21,190 nt of DNA from Candidatus Nealsoniibacteriota bacterium. Lineage in GTDB: Bacteria > Patescibacteriota > Minisyncoccia > Minisyncoccales > MHMH01. Location of the stretch: NCBI GenBank assembly GCA_016186525.1, contig JACPLM010000003.1, positions 1 through 21,190 on the forward strand, written 5' to 3'. A program made the translations under genes and the position numbers. Shown piece by piece: positions 7,298 to 13,935 of the stretch; position 1 is the stretch's first letter; each line of letters starts with the position of its first letter. The notes below the pieces were generated by a model, which was not told the origin of the DNA, did no database searches, and saw nothing but the letters and a program-made list of their open reading frames with translations.

Positions 7298-8512
7298 CTA
7301 TTGGGAGATTAGTTTTTCAGTAGCCTCCACCATTTTTTGAAGCGAAAATTCTTTTGCGAGTTTTAGTTTAGCTTCGATCCCTATAATTTTAGCTTTTTGA
7401 GGATTTTCTAAAAGCCATTTTATTTTTTCAGCCAAGATTTGGCTGTTTTTCGGCTCAATTAAAAATCCCTCTTTGCCATTTTCTATGATTTCAGGCAGGG
7501 CCCCGACATTAGTGGCGATAATAGGGAGTTCTGCAGCTATAGCTTCCAAGATTATCCACGGGAAGCCCTCTTTTAAAGAGGGAAGAACAAAGACATCAAA
7601 CGCCTTTAAATATTTATATGCGTCGGGAATTCGGCCGGCAAGGATAACCTTATTTTCAAGCCCAAGTTTTTTAATTTGGGCTTCCAGTTGAGGTCGGAGG
7701 TGCCCATCGCCGATAACGAGGAGTTTGAGACCCGGTCTCTCAAGGAGACCGGGTCTCGCGAAAGCCCCAATCAAGTACTCCAGTCCTTTTGTCTTATAAA
7801 AATTCGCCACACAACCGATCCATGGACTATTAAGGCTTGAACTATGGAGGCGAAGCCTCGATAGTTTCTGACTAGGTGCCAACAGACCTGTTCTGGCTTC
7901 TTCTTTAGATAAGAAATTTAAAGAATTTATATCAAGACCGTTATATATCTTTATTATTTTTTCCGGAGAAACGATTCTTTTTTCAACGGCGATGCGCCAG
8001 TCGTATTCAGAGTTAACTATAATAAGGTCTTTAAATCCTGATGTTAATTTTTCGGCCCAAAAGATAAGCCAATTTTTCCAGGAAGGGCGCGGATCTCTAA
8101 AGGCCCAGCCGCCGATGCGGTAAATAATTCGTAGCTTACTTGGAAACTTAGTTCCCAAGTCGGGAACTAAGTTTCTATAAAAAAAACCAGCAATAGAACC
8201 AGTCAGCCCTGCAGTCGTGGAACACAAAAACAGCACATCCGGTTTTTCTTTTTTTAGCAGGTCAAAAATTTCTTTCACTGTTAAAATTATCTGCCAAGGC
8301 CAAGGCGTCCTCCTCATCTGCGAAAGATACAGGGGTTGCACCCCTGTGTTTCCAAGCTTGTGGAATAGTTCGCCATCACCAGATCCAGCTGCCACTAAAA
8401 TATCGTATCTTTCCGTCAGCGCTTTAGATGTTTCGTAAATATATCTTTGGGCTCCGCCCATTTCTGACTGGGTCACTAAAAAGATAATTTTTTTTCTAGA
8501 TTTAAAATTCAT
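7298..8512 (-). CDS. Family 4 glycosyltransferase carrying several palindromic elements
   Basis: A 404-residue GT-B enzyme of family GT4, expected to transfer a sugar from an activated donor at the inner face of the membrane. Visible landmarks: N-terminal TQSEMGGAQRYIYE, YNGLDI (about residue 190), KGLEYLIGAF and LLVIGDG, then the donor-site KEGFPWIILEA, which is the E-x7-E motif. It lies 11 bases downstream of the ROK kinase and is probably co-transcribed with it; no Shine-Dalgarno is visible. Four inverted repeats fall inside the frame (about residues 56-62, 113-123, 216-225 and 252-262). The second and third look like extra loops compared with ordinary GT4 proteins. Acceptor and sugar cannot be told from sequence. 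Confidence 0.88.
   Translation of the reverse strand: MNFKSRKKIIFLVTQSEMGGAQRYIYETSKALTERYDILVAAGSGDGELFHKLGNTGVQPLYLSQMRRTPWPWQIILTVKEIFDLLKKEKPDVLFLCSTTAGLTGSIAGFFYRNLVPDLGTKFPSKLRIIYRIGGWAFRDPRPSWKNWLIFWAEKLTSGFKDLIIVNSEYDWRIAVEKRIVSPEKIIKIYNGLDINSLNFLSKEEARTGLLAPSQKLSRLRLHSSSLNSPWIGCVANFYKTKGLEYLIGAFARPGLLERPGLKLLVIGDGHLRPQLEAQIKKLGLENKVILAGRIPDAYKYLKAFDVFVLPSLKEGFPWIILEAIAAELPIIATNVGALPEIIENGKEGFLIEPKNSQILAEKIKWLLENPQKAKIIGIEAKLKLAKEFSLQKMVEATEKLISQ
7704..7774 (-). repeat. 71-base segment shared with the GT4-GT4 fusion gene
   Basis: Read on the minus strand, this segment matches 18880-18950 on the plus strand at 68 of 71 positions, including third codon positions. The two genes diverge sharply on either side. 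It contains palindromic element copy 2 and encodes LIGAFA through VIGDG. Confidence 0.85.
7727..7757 (-). repeat. In-frame palindromic element, copy 2 (RPGL..RPGL)
   Basis: Perfect 13-base inverted repeat with a 5-base spacer: gagacccggtctc at 7727-7739 and gagaccgggtctc at 7745-7757. Each arm is itself palindromic around one centre base. On the coding strand it starts at a third codon position and encodes RPGLLERPGL (residues 253-262). It occupies the helix between AF and KLLVIGDG of the GT4 fold. Confidence 0.85.
7840..7866 (-). repeat. Inverted repeat of a different type in the GT4 gene (KLSRLRLHSS)
   Basis: aactatggaggc, gaa, gcctcgatagtt: a 12-base stem with one mismatch and a 3-base loop. 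It encodes about KLSRLRLHSS at residues 216-225, between RTGLLAP and PWIGCVANF. GT4 proteins usually have a short turn here, so it looks like an in-frame insertion of about a dozen residues. Confidence 0.65.
8142..8175 (-). repeat. Inverted repeat in the GT4 gene (NLVPDLGTKF)
   Basis: Perfect 14-base arms, gaaacttagttccc (8143-8156) and gggaactaagtttc (8162-8175), with a 5-base loop. It encodes NLVPDLGTKF at about residues 114-123, between AGFFYR and LRIIYRIGGWAF, and looks like an extra loop. Arm design resembles the RPGL-type elements, but the centres are 20 rather than 18 bases apart and the codon phase differs. Confidence 0.7.
8329..8347 (-). repeat. Short inverted repeat in the GT4 gene (TGVQPL)
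   Basis: acaggggt, tgc, acccctgt: perfect 8-base arms with a 3-base loop, encoding TGVQPL near residues 57-62. The protein length here is close to normal for the family, so it may be chance or an eroded element. Confidence 0.4.
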
Positions 8513-8523
8513 ATATTTTATTA

Positions 8524-9459
8524 TTAAACAGGGGGCCAGAAAACACAGGCCGCAGCTCCCAATAGAATGAGATCGTCGCCCAGAGGAGTGATTTTAATTT
8601 CAGGATTTATAAGATAATGCTCAATATATTTTTTTATTGGATTTAATATGAATTCAGGGTTGTTCAGGGCGACAGATCCGCCGATGGTAATTAATTCTGG
8701 ATTGTAAGCAACGATAATATTAGAAACAGCTCTGGCGCTGATTCTGCCGACTTCATCTAAAAACTTAAGGGCAGTTTGGTTTCCTTTCTCGGCCGCCTTA
8801 AAAATATCTTTAGGATCAGCGAAATGAATATTTTTCTTAACGCTATTTTTATTTAACCAAAAATCAAAAAAACGCGCTAAATTATTGCCCGATGCGCAAG
8901 CTTCCCAGTGGCCATATCCTTTTTTGCAGCGGCACGGGAAATTATATTTAGTTTCAGCAATCATGTGGCCAATTTCGCCGGCATTGCCGTCTTTGCCCAA
9001 CAGAAGATGGCCATTAACAATAGCTCCGCCCCCCAAGCCAGTGGAAATTGTAATAAAAACCAAATTTTCTTTTCCTTTTCCAGCTCCAAAGTGTTTTTCA
9101 CCCCAGACGCCCGCCCGGCAATCATTAAAAAGAGCAACTTTTAGGTTAAATTCTTTTTCTAACGGCTTAACTAAAGGAATAAATTTAAAAGGCAAGTTGG
9201 GCGTGTTGATAACAGCTCCTTTTTTTAAGTCCAATGGTCCAATTGAACCAATGCCGATTCCTGACAATTTTGGAATATCTTTTTCTACAGTCAAAGAGTA
9301 AAGCATTCTTTTTATCTGTTCTGCTATCACAATCCCAGAGGGCCCGGTTTTAGAGGTCTTTTCTTTTATTTTTTTGAGTATTTTGCCATTTTTGGAAACC
9401 AAGGCCATTCTTACATTGGTAGCTCCCAAATCAATGGCAACAGCAATATTTTTCTCCAT
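8524..9459 (-). CDS. ROK-family sugar kinase (glucokinase-like)
   Basis: ROK kinases phosphorylate glucose or related hexoses using ATP (some members use other phosphate donors) in the cytoplasm. Visible in 311 residues: the phosphate-binding AIDLGATNVR near the N-terminus, NDCRAG, the second phosphate loop TISTGLGGGAI, GNAGEIGHM, and a zinc-site region CRCKKGYGHWEACASG. In the usual pattern (CxCGxxGCxE) a third cysteine follows the glycine; here a histidine stands in that place and the spacing is one residue longer. I chose ATG 9459 over the in-frame TTG at 9492 because a TATAAT lies between them and the protein begins typically at MEKNIAVAIDLG. The GT4 gene follows after 11 bases, suggesting joint expression. 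Substrate uncertain: glucose, ManNAc and GlcNAc kinases share this fold. Confidence 0.88.
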   Translation of the reverse strand: MEKNIAVAIDLGATNVRMALVSKNGKILKKIKEKTSKTGPSGIVIAEQIKRMLYSLTVEKDIPKLSGIGIGSIGPLDLKKGAVINTPNLPFKFIPLVKPLEKEFNLKVALFNDCRAGVWGEKHFGAGKGKENLVFITISTGLGGGAIVNGHLLLGKDGNAGEIGHMIAETKYNFPCRCKKGYGHWEACASGNNLARFFDFWLNKNSVKKNIHFADPKDIFKAAEKGNQTALKFLDEVGRISARAVSNIIVAYNPELITIGGSVALNNPEFILNPIKKYIEHYLINPEIKITPLGDDLILLGAAACVFWPPV

Positions 9460-9468
9460 AGTTATTCC

Positions 9469-9474
9469 ATTATA
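9469..9474 (-). promoter_or_regulatory. Possible -10 box for the ROK kinase unit
   Basis: TATAAT on the minus strand lies nine bases before ATG 9459, just past the terminator of the upstream HAD gene, so a new promoter is expected here. No convincing -35 was found. The predicted leader is only a few bases, i.e. nearly leaderless. Confidence 0.45.
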
Positions 9475-9490
9475 ACTTGGTTTGTCTCCC

Positions 9491-9521
9491 AAAAAAAGAG
9501 GAGAGCTTATTTCAGCTCTCC
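9491..9521 (-). terminator. Rho-independent terminator of the HAD gene
   Basis: On the minus strand ggagagct pairs with agctctcc around a 6-base loop, followed by three bases and a run of seven T. The stop codon of the HAD gene overlaps the stem. Confidence 0.8.
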
Positions 9522-10265
9522 CTTGATCGCCCTTTTGAAAAATTCAGCCGCGCCGCCTTTAACCGCATGTTCATTGATGAAAATGCCCTTTTGGCGGGCG
9601 ATTGTCCGAATAGAGGATTTAGAATTTAAGAATCCCACAGGGATTACGTCGCAGTATGACATAACTTCGTAATCATTATCTCCATCCCCAAGATAAAATG
9701 GCTTGCCATAGCATCCCGATCTGATAAGGTTTCCAATAGTTATTGCCTTAGTTGTGGAAGCAATATCAACCCAAGAGTAACCATCCGAGGAGCCGTGATA
9801 AATAAATAGAGGAAGTTTTTCGGCTTGGACTATATTTTTAATTTTATTTAATACCGCAGTGAAGTCGGCTGTAGTTGTAATTTTTGGGTAATGAGCCGCA
9901 GGACCAAACAATATCGTAATTCCGGTCTTCCGTTCTCCTTCAATTATTATTACGCCCTCATTGATTTCGTCTCTGCCATTCGCGGTTTTAATTCCCATGA
10001 GTTTAATAAAGTCCGTTAAAGCAATTGGGAGTAAATAATTAACATCTCCTCCTCTTTTGCAAACGCCGCCGTGTTCAGCGTAGACCATTTCGCAATAATC
10101 AAGCAGAATAGGCGGAATGTGGCTTAGCGGGGCGCCCGTAATAGCAATGAGCCGATTGCCCGATTCGCAAAGATCTTGGATTTGTTTTTTTAGAGCAAGT
10201 TCTATATCTTTTTTATCCTGTCGCAGAATCCCATCAATATCGGAAATTACGGTAATTTTATTCAT
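9507..10265 (-). CDS. HAD-superfamily (Cof-like, subclass IIB) phosphatase
   Basis: Haloacid dehalogenase-type hydrolases form an aspartyl-phosphate and usually dephosphorylate small phosphorylated metabolites, often sugar phosphates. All four motifs are visible in 252 residues: motif I SDIDG (nucleophile Asp9, acid/base Asp11), motif II ITGAP (Thr), motif III lysine in the TTKAITIGNL segment, and motif IV GDGDNDYEVM with metal-binding aspartates. The cap between motifs II and III is of the C2 type expected for subclass IIB, which includes Cof, phosphomannomutase-like and sucrose/trehalose-phosphate phosphatases. It has its own promoter, a strong Shine-Dalgarno (agggagggg) and a terminator, so it is monocistronic. 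Substrate not identifiable; the sugar-metabolism neighbours suggest a sugar phosphate. Confidence 0.85.
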   Translation of the reverse strand: MNKITVISDIDGILRQDKKDIELALKKQIQDLCESGNRLIAITGAPLSHIPPILLDYCEMVYAEHGGVCKRGGDVNYLLPIALTDFIKLMGIKTANGRDEINEGVIIIEGERKTGITILFGPAAHYPKITTTADFTAVLNKIKNIVQAEKLPLFIYHGSSDGYSWVDIASTTKAITIGNLIRSGCYGKPFYLGDGDNDYEVMSYCDVIPVGFLNSKSSIRTIARQKGIFINEHAVKGGAAEFFKRAIKGELK

Positions 10266-10269
10266 TCAG

Positions 10270-10279
10270 CCCCTCCCTT
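10270..10279 (-). promoter_or_regulatory. Strong ribosome binding site of the HAD gene
   Basis: aagggagggg on the minus strand, four bases before ATG 10265. It is one of the few clear Shine-Dalgarno sequences in the window and fixes the start. Confidence 0.8.
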
Positions 10280-10310
10280 TAAAATTGTAAAAATACTCGC
10301 TGAATACTTT

Positions 10311-10340
10311 ATTATACTTTATCATATCTTTTAGTGTCAA
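10311..10340 (-). promoter_or_regulatory. Near-consensus sigma70-type promoter of the HAD gene
   Basis: On the minus strand TTGACA (10340-10335) and TATAAT (10316-10311) are separated by 18 bases, both perfect hexamers. The predicted transcript starts near 10304, giving a leader of about 40 bases. The -35 overlaps a small palindrome (agtgt, ca, acact on the plus strand) that could be an operator. Confidence 0.8.
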
Positions 10341-10363
10341 CACTCCATATTAGTCCGTATGCA

Positions 10364-10396
10364 ACAAAAAAGTCCCGACATAGAAGTCAGGACTTT
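10364..10396 (-). terminator. Rho-independent terminator of the Nudix-EamA unit
   Basis: On the minus strand aaagtcctgac pairs with gtcgggacttt (one wobble) around a 6-base loop and runs into a short T tract. It lies 10 bases after the transporter stop codon. Confidence 0.8.
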
Positions 10397-10406
10397 AATT
10401 TTTTTA

Positions 10407-11264
10407 TTAAGAAATAGAAATCAATAATACGCCAGCCATCATCAGAATAGACCCTATTAATTTTGGTTTGATGTTTCTTTCCTTGAAAGCGATAAATCCC
10501 AGGATTACGCTGAAAACAGCGCTCGTTCTTTTGAGGGAGATTACGTAAGGAACCATAGCGAGGGTGAGAGCAGTCATTTGGGCAAACAAACTCAAGGCAG
10601 TGAACAATCCGACCGCCAAAAGCATTTTCCATCCAGATTTTATCCCGGCAAATTTCTGGTCAGATTTAAGGAAAATTATGGTAATGAAAACCAGCGCGCT
10701 TATCATCTGGACGAATACTAAGTAAGTGATTGGGCTGGAGTTGGCAACGGCAATTTTATTGAAGTTTGAGCTTACGGAATATATTAGAGCTACGATTAAA
10801 GTCATCAGAGCGGCCTTATCTTTCAGTAAAGCCTTGATCGGCCCCCAGATTCCTTTTTCTCTCCTTAACTCCAATGCGTAAGTTCCGGCGGTTATTAGCG
10901 CCACCCCGCAGATTCCCAAAAAGCCAATGCTTTCTCCAAGCATTATCCTTGAAGTGAAAATCAGGAATACCGGAGTGAAAGAGAGAAGGGGAGCGGTCAG
11001 AGAGAGTTCGCCAATCTGCAGAGCTTTCATAAAGAGAATCAGGGCGATTATACTTGATGCCGAACTGGCTATGGTGGCCCACCAAAAAGAAAAGTTAGTT
11101 GGCGCCAAGTCCAGCCAGAAAAGAGCAAGCAAGAGAAAGGGCAGGGAGAAAGCCGCGTAAGCAAAGCCAAGCAAATACTGATTGGTTCCCTCAAGGGCTT
11201 TTTTGCTGGCCACGCTCATTAAAGCGTGAAAAAATCCGCTGGCAATTCCCAATATTATCCCCAT
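10407..11264 (-). CDS. EamA/DMT-superfamily membrane transporter
   Basis: A 285-residue, strongly hydrophobic protein with about ten predicted membrane helices in two repeats of five, the layout of the drug/metabolite transporter superfamily. The halves are joined by a charged loop (ELRREKGIWGPIKALLKDK, around residue 135). The helix-ending ALEGTNQYLLGFAYAAFSLP and GELSLTAPLLSFTPVF and the final FKERNIKPKLIGSILMMAGVLLI are typical EamA features. The second of two close ATGs (11264, not 11270) is preferred because GGAG at 11276-11273 is eight bases from it and only two from the first. It follows the Nudix-like gene after about 20 bases and is followed by a terminator. DMT members export or import amino acids, nucleotide sugars or other small molecules; the substrate here is unknown. 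Confidence 0.88.
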   Translation of the reverse strand: MGIILGIASGFFHALMSVASKKALEGTNQYLLGFAYAAFSLPFLLLALFWLDLAPTNFSFWWATIASSASSIIALILFMKALQIGELSLTAPLLSFTPVFLIFTSRIMLGESIGFLGICGVALITAGTYALELRREKGIWGPIKALLKDKAALMTLIVALIYSVSSNFNKIAVANSSPITYLVFVQMISALVFITIIFLKSDQKFAGIKSGWKMLLAVGLFTALSLFAQMTALTLAMVPYVISLKRTSAVFSVILGFIAFKERNIKPKLIGSILMMAGVLLISIS

Positions 11265-11272
11265 ATGCATTT

Positions 11273-11276
11273 CTCC
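11273..11276 (-). promoter_or_regulatory. Ribosome binding site deciding the EamA start
   Basis: GGAG on the minus strand is two bases from the first ATG (11270) and eight from the second (11264). The spacing favours the second. Confidence 0.55.
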
Positions 11277-11284
11277 ATTCTATC

Positions 11285-12076
11285 TTACCCTGTTATTTTT
11301 GACCAGTTTTGACCCCACAGGTGCCTACCCAACAAAACGAGGCCGGCAAAGTGCGTGGAAGGGACTTTTTGGCGATTTTCTATTATAAATTTTTTAAGGG
11401 TTTTTGGCGAGCAATTAAGAAAGAAAATTTCTCCTTCTTGGTCTTTTGCGGTTTTTGCCCTCTCGAGAATTTGGATAGAGTCCAGGGAAACCCTGGCATA
11501 GAAATTAAATTCGTGGTTTATTCGTTCCTCTATTCTGTTGGAAATGCCGAGCAGGCAGATTTCTTCAATTTCACCTCTTTTTATTCCAACTTCTTCTTCC
11601 AATTCGAGGCGGATGAAATTAAATGGTTTGCCTTTATCGTAAACTCCCCCTATAACGCTGAGTTTGTTAGGGAAATCAACGCGAGCATAGGTGCGATGCA
11701 TTAATATTTTGCCATCGGAGCTTAAAGCAGCTACACATCCGCCAGTCCCTATGGGGAAGTTTTTCCAGCCGTATTTTTCAATATTTTCTTGCCTAATGAT
11801 ATCAAAGACAGAGTATTTAATTGATCCGCCGACAATCAAAACGAGGCGATTAGATTTAATTTCGGAATTTTCCAAGTCCAGGCACAAGACGTTTCCGTCA
11901 AATAGCGCAGGATTTTTAGCTTTCCTGGCAGAGAAACGATCTTGGGCGGCTCTCGCCATTTCTTTAGTTACTCGCGGATCGCGTCTTTTTCTGAATATCG
12001 TTTTAACTTGCCTTTCCTTCCAAACGCCTTTATGCAGTATCTTTGTTCTTTCTGATACCAAATCCATTAAATCCAT
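11285..12076 (-). CDS. Nudix-like hydrolase with degenerate Nudix box
   Basis: A 263-residue protein whose C-terminal half resembles Nudix hydrolases, which cleave nucleoside diphosphates linked to another group. The beta strands GGCVAALSSDGKILMHRTY lead to GGVYDKGKPFNFIRLELEEEVGI, which aligns to the Nudix box (Gx5Ex7REUxEExGU). The final LEEEVGI glutamates are kept, but the first Glu position is Lys and the Arg position is Leu. The N-terminal 90 residues, rich in Arg/Lys, are not recognised. ATG 12076 is supported by a GGAGGG Shine-Dalgarno. It is the first gene of a two-gene unit with the transporter. Activity is uncertain because of the altered box; substrate unknown. Confidence 0.7.
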   Translation of the reverse strand: MDLMDLVSERTKILHKGVWKERQVKTIFRKRRDPRVTKEMARAAQDRFSARKAKNPALFDGNVLCLDLENSEIKSNRLVLIVGGSIKYSVFDIIRQENIEKYGWKNFPIGTGGCVAALSSDGKILMHRTYARVDFPNKLSVIGGVYDKGKPFNFIRLELEEEVGIKRGEIEEICLLGISNRIEERINHEFNFYARVSLDSIQILERAKTAKDQEGEIFFLNCSPKTLKKFIIENRQKVPSTHFAGLVLLGRHLWGQNWSKITG

Positions 12077-12080
12077 TTTT

Positions 12081-12086
12081 CCCTCC
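12081..12086 (-). promoter_or_regulatory. Ribosome binding site of the Nudix-like gene
   Basis: GGAGGG on the minus strand, four bases before ATG 12076. The 117-base gap between this gene and the divergent operon also holds a small inverted repeat (gtgc, six bases, gcac, near 12097-12110) and a weak candidate minus promoter (TTTACA then TAAAGT). Confidence 0.75.
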
Positions 12087-12146
12087 AGTTGTTAATGTGC
12101 GACTTTGCACTTTAACACGTATAAATTTTTTTGTAAAGGAACGGGG

Positions 12147-12175
12147 TTGACTTATTTTCGGGCTTATCTAATAAT
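12147..12175 (+). promoter_or_regulatory. Promoter of the surface-glycan operon
   Basis: TTGACT (12147-12152) and AATAAT (12170-12175) with 17 bases between them. Transcription would start near 12182, about 12 bases before ATG 12194. No clear Shine-Dalgarno lies in that short leader. This is the only promoter-like site I see for the nine-gene operon. Confidence 0.6.
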
Positions 12176-12193
12176 GGATTATAGAGCTTAATT

Positions 12194-13030
12194 ATGTATA
12201 AAAGATTCACAAAAGTAGGCATCGTGGGCACAGGCATGGTGGGAGGAGCGATGTTGCGCTATTTGCAGAAGAAAGAAGGTCTGGAAATTTTTACTTACGA
12301 CAAAGGGAAAAACGAAGGTTCGCAAGAAGAAGTAAATAAGGCAGAGGTCGTTTTCGTGTGCGTGCCCACTCCTTACCTTAAAGACGGCAAGGGTTTTGAT
12401 TTGACTTATGTAGAAGAAACTCTTTCTTGGCTTTCGGGCGAGAAAGTGGTGGTGATAAAATCAACTGTTCTGCCCGGCACTACTGAAATGTTGCAGAAAA
12501 AATATCTCCAATACAAGCTTTTAATGAACCCGGAATTTTTAACGGAAGAAACAGCTGATCAGGACATGTCTTATCCGGACCGGCAGATTGTGGGCTATAC
12601 GGAGAAAAGCCATGACGTAGCGGGAGATCTAATGCAGCTTTTGCCTTTGGCTCCTTTTGAAAGAATGATACCTGCCACGGAAGCTGAATTGGTTAAATAC
12701 TTTGGCAATACCTGGTTTTCCGTGAAAGTCAGCTTTGCCAATCAAATGTATGATTTATGCCAAGCGTTGGGAGTAGATTACGATAGAATGGTGGAAGCAG
12801 CCGCTGCCGATAAAAGAATCGGCAGGACTCATCTTAATGTTTTCCATAAGGGTTATAGGGGTTACGGCGGAAAATGCCTGCCTAAAGATACTAAGGCCTT
12901 AATCCAATTGGCAGATATAAAAGGCGTTGACCTTAAACTTCACAAAGCCGCTGAATGCATTAATGCGGAATTAATGAAACAGCAAAATATCGAGGATCCT
13001 GAAAAATACGGCGTAAGAAAAAATTTTTAA
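12194..13030 (+). CDS. Short UDP-glucose/GDP-mannose dehydrogenase family protein
   Basis: Family members oxidise the C6 of a UDP- or GDP-sugar twice with NAD to give a uronic acid. Visible in 278 residues: the Rossmann loop GIVGTGMVGG (9-18), VCVPTP (55-60), STVLPGTT (90-97), NPEFLTEETA (112-121), AELVKYFGNTW (164-174) and the catalytic-cysteine motif GYGGKCLPKDTKAL with Cys228. Full-length enzymes run to about 430 residues and carry a C-terminal substrate-binding domain; here the protein ends about 50 residues after the cysteine, with no frameshift visible. It is the first gene of the operon, two bases before an epimerase. It may be a compact dehydrogenase or need a partner; catalytic residues are intact, so loss of function is not evident. 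Confidence 0.85.
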   Translation: MYKRFTKVGIVGTGMVGGAMLRYLQKKEGLEIFTYDKGKNEGSQEEVNKAEVVFVCVPTPYLKDGKGFDLTYVEETLSWLSGEKVVVIKSTVLPGTTEMLQKKYLQYKLLMNPEFLTEETADQDMSYPDRQIVGYTEKSHDVAGDLMQLLPLAPFERMIPATEAELVKYFGNTWFSVKVSFANQMYDLCQALGVDYDRMVEAAAADKRIGRTHLNVFHKGYRGYGGKCLPKDTKALIQLADIKGVDLKLHKAAECINAELMKQQNIEDPEKYGVRKNF

Positions 13031-13032
13031 TT

Positions 13033-13935
13033 ATGGCAAAAATAATCGTCACCGGCGGCGCCGGCTTCATCGGTTCTAATTTAGTTGACGCCCTAATTAA
13101 AAGAGGGGATGAGGTTTTAGTGATTGATAATTTAAGCACCGGGAAAAGAGAGAATCTCAACCCGCAAGCTAAATTTTTTGAAGCAGACTTGCGCGATTTT
13201 TCTCAAATTCGCCCTATTTTTGACGGGGTTGATTTTGTTTTCCATGAGGCAGCTTTGCCGAGAATTCCTTTGTCAATTGAAAAACCGAAAGAATCCAACG
13301 ATATTAATATTGGGGGAACCCTCAACGCCCTAATCGCCTCAAGGGATGCCGGCGTAAAAAAATTCATTTACGCCGCTTCCTCATCGGCTTATGGGAATCA
13401 AAGACAGCTTCCTCTTCGTGAAGATATGCCTTGTTTTCCAGCGAATCCTTACGGTTTGCAAAAATATGTCGGCGAGCTTTATTGCAAGGTTTTTACGGAA
13501 ATCTACGGTTTGAAAACTGTCGCCTTGAGGTATTTTAATGTTTATGGTCCGCGCCAGCCGAGAGAAGGAGCATATACGCCGGTTATTGGCATTTTTTTGA
13601 CCCAGAATCAAATGGGCCAGCCCCTGACTATCACCGGCGACGGCGGCCAAACTCGCGATTTCACCCATGTTTACGACGTGGTAAGAGCTAATATTTTAGC
13701 TATGGAATCTGAAAAAGCAGGTTCAGGCGAAACAATCAATATTGGAGGCGGCTGCAACTATAGCGTAAATGCGATAGCCAGTTTGGTGAGCAGCGAGACA
13801 TCACATATTCCCATGCGGCCCGGCGAGATGCGAGATACTTTGGCTGATATCACAAAAGCGAAAGAACTTTTAGGCTGGGAGCCGGAAATAAACTTAGAAG
13901 AGGGCGTAAAGAATCTCTTAAATAATAATGCCTAA
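13033..13935 (+). CDS. NAD-dependent epimerase/dehydratase (UDP-hexose 4-epimerase-like)
   Basis: An extended short-chain dehydrogenase/reductase acting on a nucleotide sugar. In 300 residues one sees the NAD loop TGGAGFIGS (7-15), Asp32 after the second strand, HEAALPRIP, the catalytic SSSAYG region (116-121), and the Y-x3-K pair Tyr140/Lys144 in NPYGLQKY. RYFNVYGPRQ, DGGQTRDFTHVYDVV and a C-terminal LLGWEPEINLEEGV complete the fold. The closest textbook relatives are UDP-glucose or UDP-GlcNAc 4-epimerases (GalE/WbpP type); which substrate it uses cannot be decided here. It overlaps the next epimerase by eight bases, implying translational coupling. Confidence 0.9.
   Translation: MAKIIVTGGAGFIGSNLVDALIKRGDEVLVIDNLSTGKRENLNPQAKFFEADLRDFSQIRPIFDGVDFVFHEAALPRIPLSIEKPKESNDINIGGTLNALIASRDAGVKKFIYAASSSAYGNQRQLPLREDMPCFPANPYGLQKYVGELYCKVFTEIYGLKTVALRYFNVYGPRQPREGAYTPVIGIFLTQNQMGQPLTITGDGGQTRDFTHVYDVVRANILAMESEKAGSGETINIGGGCNYSVNAIASLVSSETSHIPMRPGEMRDTLADITKAKELLGWEPEINLEEGVKNLLNNNA

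Noticed and set aside
7295..7315. Possible terminator between the convergent surface-protein and GT4 genes
   Set aside because: The stem aatct/agatt is only five AT-rich base pairs before a T run. Too weak to call.
11482..11496. Inverted repeat ccaggg, aaa, ccctgg inside the Nudix-like gene
   Set aside because: Only six-base arms, with no unusual protein segment or loop. Expected by chance in a region this size.
12097..12110. Small palindrome gtgc, six bases, gcac in the divergent promoter region
   Set aside because: Four-base arms are too short to claim an operator without recurrence elsewhere.
13050..13077. 27 bases shared, with one mismatch, by the two epimerase genes (13050-13076 and near 13951-13977)
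   Set aside because: It encodes the conserved NAD loop TGGAGFIGS. Similar codon choice in a strictly conserved motif explains most of it, and similarity does not extend further.
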